NCBI RefSeq assembly: GCF_001483755.1
Contig: NZ_LQBK01000022.1
Location: 9,992-73,991 of the forward strand
Direction of reading: 5' to 3'
Length of the DNA stretch: 64,000 nt
DNA from: Kocuria rosea subsp. polaris
GTDB lineage: Bacteria > Actinomycetota > Actinomycetes > Actinomycetales > Micrococcaceae
In this document: piece by piece, positions 1 through 6,186 of the stretch
How positions within the stretch are numbered: the stretch's first letter is position 1
Layout: the number at the start of each line of letters is the position of its first letter
The notes under the pieces: model-generated
Database searches by the model: none
The model's input: only the letters and a program-made list of their open reading frames with translations
Told to the model about the DNA's origin: nothing
Translations under genes and position numbers: made by a program

Positions 1-173
1 GTGACCTCTTCGAGGCCGGCGAGCATCCGCAGGGTGGTGGACTTGCCGCACCCGGAGGGGCCGACCAGGACGAGGAACTCCCCGTCGGCGATGTCGAGGT
101 TCAGGTCGGTGACCGAGGGGCGTTCGGCCCCGGGGTACTGACAGGTGACGTTGGCGTAGCGCACAGAAGACAT
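1..173 (-). CDS. ABC transporter ATP-binding protein, N-terminal part (cut by window edge)
   Basis: Only the first 57 codons are present; the gene runs off the left edge. The start is ATG at 173-171, preceded by GAGGCT as a ribosome site. The peptide begins [15 protein letters not shown] and reaches a perfect Walker A motif, GPSGCGKST, near residues 40-48, followed by [10 protein letters not shown]. This spacing is typical of the MalK/UgpC/MsmX group, which energises uptake of sugars or glycerol phosphate, but the diagnostic C-terminal regulatory domain is outside the window, so the substrate is unknown. It is transcribed in the same direction as otsA-otsB, 150 nt downstream of otsB. A link with trehalose is possible but not shown. 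Confidence 0.88.
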   Translation of the reverse strand, partial: MSSVRYANVTCQYPGAERPSVTDLNLDIADGEFLVLVGPSGCGKSTTLRMLAGLEEV

Positions 174-323
174 GGTTCACAGCCTCTTTCCCGGCAGGCA
201 CGTGCCGGACGATCCGAAGGAGAAGAGCTGCCCCCACAGGTGATGGGGACCACAGTGATCCTAGTCACTCCTGCCGTGCAGATGTCCCCGGCTCGCCGTC
301 ATCGGCGGTCATGTCGTCCGGGA

Positions 324-1133
324 TCACTGCTGCGCGTCCCGGCGCAGCCCGGCCAGACGGGCCAGGGCCGAGGCCAGCTCCTCCGGCGAGGCGACACGGT
401 GCGGGGCCACGGTCTCGCCCGTGCCCACCTTGATCCCGAGGTCGTCCGGGCCGAGCTCGCGCATGGCGTTCTCGTCCGTCACGTCGTCGCCGGCGAACAG
501 GGTGACGTCCGCGCCGGTGGCCTGCATGAAGGCCGTGATGCCCTCGCCCTTCGTCGCGGAGTGCACCGAGGACTCGACCACGTGCTGGCCCGGGGTGATC
601 TTCAGCCCCTCGAGCTGCTCGAACTGCTCGATCATCTCCTGCTCCGCCCGGGCGCACAGGGTCTGGTCCGCCATCGTGCGGGTGTGGAAGGCGGCTCCCG
701 TGGGCTTGAGCTCCAGCTTGGAGCCGGGGTACCGGGCCACCTGCGCCTCCACGAGCGCGGTGGCCTGCGCCAGCAGCTCCTCCTGCGCGGGGGAGAGCTG
801 CAGCGCGGTGTCCGCGGCTGCCGCCCCCAGCGCGTCGAGGAGCAGCTCCGCCCCGTGCGAGCCGGACAGGAGCATCCGGCCCGCCGGATCCACCACGGAG
901 CGCAGGAACCGCATGGGCCGCCCGGAGATGACGGCCACGTACGTGCGGTCCAGCCCCAGCAGCTCCTCGAACGCGGACTGGGCCTCCGGCAGCGCCCGGC
1001 TGTCGTCCGGGTCGTCCGTGAACGGGGCCAGGGTGCCGTCGAAGTCCAGGGCGACCAGCAGGGTCTCGGCCTCCGCCGCGCGGTGGAGGGACTCCTCGAG
1101 GGCCGTGCGGGTGTCGTCGTGCGCGTTCATCAC
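324..1133 (-). CDS. otsB: Trehalose-6-phosphate phosphatase
   Basis: Removes phosphate from trehalose 6-phosphate, the second step of the OtsAB route to trehalose, a cytoplasmic stress protectant. HAD-superfamily signature LDFDGT has the nucleophile Asp30 and acid/base Asp32, and the acidic motif IV is FAGDDVTDE near residue 215. The length of 269 aa is normal. The GTG at 1133 overlaps the otsA stop by 4 nt; ATG at 1130 (overlapping one base) is equally possible and shortens the protein by one residue. The overlap implies translational coupling with otsA and co-transcription from the otsA promoter. Confidence 0.95.
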   Translation of the reverse strand: MMNAHDDTRTALEESLHRAAEAETLLVALDFDGTLAPFTDDPDDSRALPEAQSAFEELLGLDRTYVAVISGRPMRFLRSVVDPAGRMLLSGSHGAELLLDALGAAAADTALQLSPAQEELLAQATALVEAQVARYPGSKLELKPTGAAFHTRTMADQTLCARAEQEMIEQFEQLEGLKITPGQHVVESSVHSATKGEGITAFMQATGADVTLFAGDDVTDENAMRELGPDDLGIKVGTGETVAPHRVASPEELASALARLAGLRRDAQQ

Positions 1134-2632
1134 TGCTCCTCCTCACCGGTCGTGCCCGGGCGGGTGCGGGCGAGGTCCCGCAGGAAGGCCTCCGACCAGT
1201 CGTTGACGTCGTTGCCCAGGACCTGCCGGCGCATCGAGCGCATCCGCTTCTTCGCCTCGGCGGCGGACATCTCCTTGGCCCGCAGCATCGCGTCCTTGAG
1301 CCCGTCGATGTCGTGGGGGTTGATGAGCAAGGCCTGTTTGAGCTGTTCTGCGGCGCCCGTGAACTCGGAGAGGACCAGCGTCCCGGACCCGTCCGTCTTG
1401 GCCGCGACGTACTCCTTGGCCACTAGGTTCATGCCGTCCCGGAGGGAGGTGACCAGCATGACGTCGGTCGCCAGGTAGAGCGCCACCATCTCCTCGAAGG
1501 GGTAGCCGTGGTGCAGGTAGCGGATCGCGGTGTGCGAGATGGTGTCGTGCTGGCCGTTGAGGTGGCCCACGAGACCCTCCACGTCCTCCCGCAGCTGGAC
1601 GTAGGACTCCACGCGCTCCCGGGACGGATTGGCCACCTGGACCAGCACCGACGGCCCCACGGTCAGCTTGCCGTCCTCCAGCAGCTCCCCGTAGGCCTTG
1701 ATGCGGTGCAGGATGCCCTTGGTGTAGTCCAGCCGGTCGACGCCCAGGAACACGGTCTCGGGGTCGCCGAGCTCGTGGCGGATCTCCCGGGCCCGCTCCT
1801 TGACCTCCGGCCGCGAGGCCAGCTCCTGGATGGCCTCCGCGTCGATGGAGATGGGGTAGGACCGGGCGTGCACGGTCCACCCGGCGTCGTCCGTGCCGAA
1901 GCGCGCCGCCCCGTTCTTGAACGGCACGTCCAGGAACCGCCGCACGCAGCGCTGGAAGTTCTGGGCGTCGCCCGGGCGCTGGAAGCCGATGAGGTCCGCG
2001 CCGGAGAGGCCGTCGAGGACGGCGCGCCGCCAGGGCAGCTGCGCGAAGATCTCCAGGGGCGGGAACGGGATGTGGTTGAAGAACCCGATCGTGAGGTCCG
2101 GTCGCAGCTCCCGCAGCATCTTGGGCACCAGCTGCAGCTGGTAGTCCTGCACCCACACGGTGGCGTGCTCGGCTGCGATCTCCGCGGTCCGTTCCGCGAA
2201 GCGGCGGTTGACCCGCCGGTAGGTGTTCCACCACGTGCGGTGGAACTCGGGCGGGGCGATGACGTCGTGGTAGAGGGGCCAGAGGGTCGCGTTGGAGAAT
2301 CCCTCGTAGTAGGCCTCCACCTCGTCGGCGGACAGCGGCACCGGCGCGAGGTGGAAGACGTCGTGGTCGAAGCGCTCCAGCGTCTCGTCGGCGGCCCCGT
2401 GCCAGCCCACCCAGGCGCCGGCGTTGCGGGCCATGACGGGGGACAGCGCGGCCACGAGCCCGCCGGGGGAGCGGCGCCAGGAGGACTCGCCGTGCTCCAC
2501 GACGCGCTCCACCGGCAACCGGTTGGAGACCACGACGAAGTCGTAGCCCGCCTCCTGCGGCACGTCGGTCCGAGGTTCCGGCACCTGCTCCAGATCGTCC
2601 GAGGAGGCGGTGGGAGTCTGCTCTGCACTCAC
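1130..2632 (-). CDS. otsA: Trehalose-6-phosphate synthase (GT20)
   Basis: Transfers glucose from a nucleotide sugar to glucose 6-phosphate, giving trehalose 6-phosphate. The 500 aa protein has the family landmarks: VSNRLPVE near residue 35, RRSPGGLVAAL (sugar-phosphate loop), WVGWHG, WVQDYQLQLVPKMLRE, FFNHIPFPP, and the nucleotide-sugar part GVDRLDYTKGI and LRDGMNLVAKEYVA. An acidic N-terminal extension of about 25 residues precedes the fold. The start is GTG at 2632-2630 with GGAAGGA upstream. First gene of an otsA-otsB operon; a TAGACT -10 element lies about 40 nt upstream. Confidence 0.96.
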   Translation of the reverse strand: MSAEQTPTASSDDLEQVPEPRTDVPQEAGYDFVVVSNRLPVERVVEHGESSWRRSPGGLVAALSPVMARNAGAWVGWHGAADETLERFDHDVFHLAPVPLSADEVEAYYEGFSNATLWPLYHDVIAPPEFHRTWWNTYRRVNRRFAERTAEIAAEHATVWVQDYQLQLVPKMLRELRPDLTIGFFNHIPFPPLEIFAQLPWRRAVLDGLSGADLIGFQRPGDAQNFQRCVRRFLDVPFKNGAARFGTDDAGWTVHARSYPISIDAEAIQELASRPEVKERAREIRHELGDPETVFLGVDRLDYTKGILHRIKAYGELLEDGKLTVGPSVLVQVANPSRERVESYVQLREDVEGLVGHLNGQHDTISHTAIRYLHHGYPFEEMVALYLATDVMLVTSLRDGMNLVAKEYVAAKTDGSGTLVLSEFTGAAEQLKQALLINPHDIDGLKDAMLRAKEMSAAEAKKRMRSMRRQVLGNDVNDWSEAFLRDLARTRPGTTGEEEQ

Positions 2633-2671
2633 GGGGGTGTCCTTCCGGTAGGTCGTCGTCGTCCTGGCCCC

Positions 2672-2677
2672 AGTCTA
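2672..2677 (-). promoter_or_regulatory. Candidate -10 element of otsA
   Basis: TAGACT on the minus strand, 39 nt before the otsA GTG. It matches the TAGACT/TANNNT hexamers that recur before many genes here. No convincing -35 box is seen. Confidence 0.5.
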
Positions 2678-2742
2678 TTCGTCAGTGTGCTCATGGTTCC
2701 GCCTGGGGATCCGCTGAGTCGGCGGGCCGGGAGAGGGTCCGA

Positions 2743-2748
2743 TAATCT
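2743..2748 (+). promoter_or_regulatory. Candidate -10 element of the DsbA-like gene
   Basis: TAATCT, about 50 nt before the ATG at 2799. Together with the minus-strand TAGACT at 2677-2672 it makes a divergent promoter pair between otsA and the thioredoxin-fold gene. Confidence 0.45.
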
Positions 2749-2798
2749 GGGCGACGACACGCCCCCATCCGCCCCCGAGGATCTTTCGAAGAGGACCC

Positions 2799-3662
2799 AT
2801 GGCATCCAGCAGCAGCACGACCCCCGACCCCCGGAACCGCGACGCCGCCCGGGAGCGGGCGCGGCAGGTCGCGGACCAGCACGCACGGCAGGACAAGCGC
2901 TCCCGCCGGATCCTGCAGCTGGGCATCCTCGCCCTGGTCCTCGTCATCGTCGCCGTGATCGGCATCGTGGTGGCGCAGAACCGGGCCCAGCAGATCCCCG
3001 AGGCCGGGCCCGTCCCGGCCAGCGCCAACCAGTGGGGCGGCACGGTGCTCACGGCGGACGGGATCCGCACCGGCGAGTCGGAGGTCCAGGAGCGCGACCT
3101 CGGTGAGGTCCCCGAGCCCCCGGAGACCCCGGACGAGTCCGCCGTCCCGCCGGGCGTCGAGGCCTCCGGTGACGACGAGCCCGTGCAGGTCGTGATCTTC
3201 CAGGACTTCGAGTGCGTGCACTGCGCCGACTTCGAGACCGAGAACGGGGAGGCGATCGAGGAGGCCGTGACCTCCGGCGACATCACCCTCGAGTACCGCA
3301 ACCTGAACTTCCTCGACCGCTCGACGCCGACGCAGTACTCGTCCCGGGCCGCGGCGGCCGCCTACGAGGTGGGCAACCAGGTCTCCACCGAGCAGTACCT
3401 GGCCTTCGTCGAGGAGGTGTTCTCCCACCAAGGCACCGGTGGGCTGGACGACGAGGAGCTCGTGGAGATCGCCTCCGCGCACGGCGCCGACATCGCGAGC
3501 GCACTCGAGGAGAACACCTGGCGGCCGATGGTCAACGTGGTCTCGCAGGAGTCCCTGGCCAACGGCGTGTCCGGCACCCCGACCGTCTTCATCGACGGCG
3601 AGCGGCTCGGCAACGAGCCGTTCCAGGACGCCCTCGACGCCGCCGTGGAGGCCAAGGAGTAG
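2799..3662 (+). CDS. Membrane-anchored DsbA-family thioredoxin-fold protein
   Basis: Thiol-disulfide oxidoreductase of the Thioredoxin_4/DsbA family, acting outside the membrane. A basic cytoplasmic N-terminus (residues 1-38) precedes one transmembrane segment (about 39-59), then an acidic linker and the catalytic domain. The active site is FQDFECVHCADFE with Cys139 and Cys142; GVSGTPTVFIDGE near the C-terminus holds the cis-proline. The start ATG at 2799 follows GAAGAGGA. Monocistronic: divergent from otsA and closed by a strong hairpin. Likely role is disulfide formation in exported proteins; the exact partners cannot be told from sequence. Confidence 0.9.
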   Translation: MASSSSTTPDPRNRDAARERARQVADQHARQDKRSRRILQLGILALVLVIVAVIGIVVAQNRAQQIPEAGPVPASANQWGGTVLTADGIRTGESEVQERDLGEVPEPPETPDESAVPPGVEASGDDEPVQVVIFQDFECVHCADFETENGEAIEEAVTSGDITLEYRNLNFLDRSTPTQYSSRAAAAAYEVGNQVSTEQYLAFVEEVFSHQGTGGLDDEELVEIASAHGADIASALEENTWRPMVNVVSQESLANGVSGTPTVFIDGERLGNEPFQDALDAAVEAKE

Positions 3663-3677
3663 GGTCCGCCCCCGCAG

Positions 3678-3726
3678 CAGCACGACGGCGCCGCGTCCCC
3701 GCCCGGGGTGCGGCGCCGTCGTGCTG
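3678..3726 (+). terminator. Hairpin terminator after the DsbA-like gene
   Basis: A 17-bp perfect stem (3678-3694 with 3710-3726) around a 15-nt loop starts 15 nt after the stop codon. There is no T-tract, as with most terminator hairpins in this window. Confidence 0.7.
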
Positions 3727-3832
3727 TACGAGCCGTGCCGGTGCGGGGGATTTCGGCGTCCCCCGGCGCGTCCGATATCCTGAGGAACCGGTTGCCCGGG
3801 CCGCACCCGTGCGGAGGCCCGAGAGCCGCTCC

Positions 3833-3909
3833 GCCTCCTTAGCTCAGCTGGCCAGAGCACCTGTCTTGTAAACAGGGGGTCACCGGTTCGAATCCGGTAG
3901 GGGGCTCCA
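3833..3909 (+). tRNA. tRNA-Thr (anticodon TGT)
   Basis: Complete cloverleaf. The acceptor stem GCCTCCT pairs with AGGGGGC, the D arm is GCTC/GAGC, the anticodon stem-loop is CCTGT-CTTGTAA-ACAGG with anticodon TGT, and the T arm is ACCGG-TTCGAAT-CCGGT. The 3' CCA is encoded (discriminator T, positions 3906-3909). The gene stands alone, and no integrase or duplicated 3' end is seen beside it. Confidence 0.96.
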
Positions 3910-4224
3910 CCGGTCCACGACTTTGCGGTCGCGACCACTCATGACGTCACATGTTGCGCGGAGATCTCGATCTGAGCTACAAGCCTGCTGTCCTCCGTGC
4001 GGCCACGGCAGGCGGGGCGGGCCCGGCTGGATCTCCTCGAAGAGTGTGCGCTGGTGAACACGGGCGTCGAGATCCGCGCCAACAGTGGGATCCGGAGCTC
4101 ACGTTGCGGAGGCCACCGACAATTCGGCCGGGGGCGGACCACGCCGGCGAGGGTCTGAGCACCACATGCCGCTCCGGGACTGCGGCGAGACAGAACCGTG
4201 ATCGCGATTCTCCCGGTCCGGGCC

Positions 4225-4254
4225 TTGAACCGTGACTCAGGACACTCCTACGGT
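4225..4254 (+). promoter_or_regulatory. Candidate promoter of the Asp/Arg-rich secreted protein
   Basis: TTGAAC (4225-4230) and TACGGT (4249-4254) are 18 bp apart. Transcription would begin near 4261, exactly where the first leader hairpin starts. The preceding stretch 3910-4224 shows no gene and no other clear element. Confidence 0.45.
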
Positions 4255-4260
4255 GTTCAT

Positions 4261-4333
4261 ACCTATCTCATAGGTGAGACCTCTTGCCCAGGTCTCGGAA
4301 CATCTCGATCGCATGACGATTCCCATGTCATGC
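4261..4333 (+). promoter_or_regulatory. Three consecutive hairpins in the 5' leader
   Basis: Three perfect inverted repeats follow one another: ACCTAT-CTC-ATAGGT (4261-4275), GAGACCT-N7-AGGTCTC (4276-4296) and GCATGAC-N9-GTCATGC (4311-4333). Next come the ribosome site AGGAG (4343-4347) and the ATG at 4354. They could be operators or RNA structures that control translation. I do not recognise a known riboswitch class. Confidence 0.55.
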
Positions 4334-4353
4334 CCATTCCACAGGAGCAATTC

Positions 4354-4965
4354 ATGAGTACTCTGCGGAAGACCCTCGTCGGCGCGGCCATGGCCGCCGC
4401 CCTCGTGGGAGGAACGGTTGCCACCCCGGCGGTCGCGGGGTCAGATGATAGTAAGCCCAAGGATGCCGCGAGTAAATACGACAAGGGGCGTGGCGGACAC
4501 GAGGATCGTGACCGGCGCGGGGACCACGACGGTGAGAAGGACCGGAAGGGCGACCGTCATCGCAACGGCGACGGCGACCGGGACCGCGAGAACAAGCACG
4601 ACCGTGACCGGGATCGGGATCGCCACGACAGGGACTGGGACCGCGACGACAGGGACCGGTACGACAGGGACCGCGACGACAAGGACCGGTACGACCGCGA
4701 CAAGGACCGGCACGACCGCGATGGCAAGGACCGTCACGACCACGACCGGTACGACCGGGACCGCGACCACCGCCACGACAAGGACGGCGACGACAAGAAG
4801 TACAACGGCCACGATCACCAGGATCACTGGTGGTACTGCGAGAAGCACGAGAAGTGGCACTTCTACGACGACGACAACAAGCGGAGCCGGGACCACCACG
4901 AGGACATGAAGGACGACGGCAAGCACGAGCACAAGAAGAATCACGACGACGACCACAAGCACTGA
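4354..4965 (+). CDS. Secreted Asp/Arg/His/Lys-rich repeat protein, unknown function
   Basis: Function not recognised. The 203 aa protein has a clear Sec signal peptide (basic start, hydrophobic stretch to about residue 24, cleavage after AVA at residue 28). The mature part is almost entirely Asp, Arg, Lys and His in imperfect repeats of the form DRDRYDRDRDDKDR, so it should be disordered. A short aromatic island with the only cysteine, WWYCEKHEKWHFYDDD, is followed by a His/Asp/Lys tail. The ATG at 4354 follows AGGAG at 7 nt; an upstream in-frame extension would place the signal peptide internally. Abundant His and Asp suggest cation binding (inference). It sits alone between a tRNA and a convergent hydrolase. 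Confidence 0.8.
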   Translation: MSTLRKTLVGAAMAAALVGGTVATPAVAGSDDSKPKDAASKYDKGRGGHEDRDRRGDHDGEKDRKGDRHRNGDGDRDRENKHDRDRDRDRHDRDWDRDDRDRYDRDRDDKDRYDRDKDRHDRDGKDRHDHDRYDRDRDHRHDKDGDDKKYNGHDHQDHWWYCEKHEKWHFYDDDNKRSRDHHEDMKDDGKHEHKKNHDDDHKH

Positions 4966-5050
4966 TCCGGTCGGCACCGGCTTCGATGCACGGTCCGGAA
5001 CCGGAGGCGGAGTCCACCGGCAGTAGGACCGGGATCCGTGCGAGGGAACG

Positions 5051-5080
5051 AGCGCCCCGTCCCGTGGTGGACGGGGCGCT
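5051..5080. terminator. Bidirectional hairpin between convergent genes
   Basis: Perfect 12-bp stem AGCGCCCCGTCC / GGACGGGGCGCT around a 6-nt loop, between the stop of the charged secreted protein and the stop of the minus-strand hydrolase. No T-tract on either strand. Confidence 0.65.
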
Positions 5081-5095
5081 CCCGTGCGCGGGGCG

Positions 5096-5977
5096 TCAGC
5101 CGGTCCTGCCGCCGTCGACCGCCGCCGTGTGCTCGAGGACGACGTCGGCCAGGGGGCCGAGCACGCTGTGCGGCAGGGCGTGGCCCAGGCCGGGGACCGT
5201 CACGAGGCGGGCGGACCCGATCGACGCCGCGAGGTGCTGGGCATGGGGCGGCGGGTTCACAGGGTCCTCGGGCGCCTCGACGACCAGCACGGGCACCGTG
5301 ACGCCGGCGAGTTCCCCGGCGCGGTCCAGGCCGGACTGATCGGCCAGCGCGTGCGCCGCCGGGTTGTCCGCGGTCCCCGAGTGGGCGACGACGCGCTCCT
5401 CCAGGCGCCGGAACTCCTCCGGGTCGAACGGCAGCGCGTCGCCGTTGAGGATCCGCCAGTGCTCGACCCGCCACAGGATCTCCTCGTCCGGGTCGCGCGG
5501 GTCGGCCAGGTGCTGCCACAGCTCCAGCAGGCGCGGATCGGGCCCCGGGAGGTCGACGTCACCGGCGCCGGACGGATCGGCCAGGCCGGCGCCGAGCGCG
5601 GACGTCGCGAGGACCGTGGCGCTGAGCAGCCGGCCGGGGTGGTCGAGCAGGAGGAGCTGCACGAGCGTGCCGCCCATCGACATGCCCACCGCGTGCGCCC
5701 GGTCGAGGCCGAGGGCGTCCAGGACCGCGACCGCGTCCGCGGCGAGGTCGCGCAGCGCGTACGGGTGCTCGGCGAAGGCGCGGGTGGATCGGCCGGTGTC
5801 GCGGTGGTCGTAGCGCACCACGCGGTGCCGGGCGCCCAGGCGGGCCACCAGCTCGTCAGGCCAGGTCGCGCCGGACGCGTTGGCGCCCATCACCAGGAGC
5901 AGGGGCGAGCCCTCGGGACGGCCCGTCTCCTCCACCCACAGCTCGTAGTGCTCGTCCGCCCGCACCGTCCGTTCCAT
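5096..5977 (-). CDS. Alpha/beta-fold hydrolase
   Basis: A 293 aa serine hydrolase. The nucleophile elbow is GMSMGG, the oxyanion region is LLVMGANASG, the acid-bearing strand is VVEAPEDPVNPP and the catalytic His lies in GLGHALPH. The pattern VVRYDHRDTGRS is typical of the aclacinomycin-methylesterase/RdmC-like group, but the substrate cannot be told. The ATG at 5977-5975 was chosen because the family fold starts right after it and because GATACT lies exactly 7 nt upstream, as for a leaderless mRNA. A longer in-frame extension to 6208 has no family similarity. Confidence 0.88.
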   Translation of the reverse strand: MERTVRADEHYELWVEETGRPEGSPLLLVMGANASGATWPDELVARLGARHRVVRYDHRDTGRSTRAFAEHPYALRDLAADAVAVLDALGLDRAHAVGMSMGGTLVQLLLLDHPGRLLSATVLATSALGAGLADPSGAGDVDLPGPDPRLLELWQHLADPRDPDEEILWRVEHWRILNGDALPFDPEEFRRLEERVVAHSGTADNPAAHALADQSGLDRAGELAGVTVPVLVVEAPEDPVNPPPHAQHLAASIGSARLVTVPGLGHALPHSVLGPLADVVLEHTAAVDGGRTG

Positions 5978-5984
5978 GACGACC

Positions 5985-5990
5985 AGTATC
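5985..5990 (-). promoter_or_regulatory. -10 element for a leaderless hydrolase mRNA
   Basis: GATACT on the minus strand ends 7 nt before the ATG, so transcription would begin at or next to the start codon. A weak CTGTCG lies 17 nt further upstream. Confidence 0.5.
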
Positions 5991-6186
5991 GTCCCCCCGC
6001 GGGGGCGCCGACAGGGCCGACAGGGGAGGGGCCCGGAGGACACGGGCCGTGCTTCCGGGCGTCCGGCGCCGCGCCGTGATGCTATCGGTGGACGCACGCG
6101 GGACGAGCTGCTCCCCGCGGCGTCCGTCGTCCGAGCCGGGCCCCCCGCACCTGTTCCGGCGCTCCCGGGCGACGGCTCCCCCCTGG

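Noticed and set aside
3833-4353. Genomic island inserted at tRNA-Thr
   Set aside because: No integrase and no duplicated tRNA 3' end downstream; the charged-protein gene has the same high GC as its surroundings.
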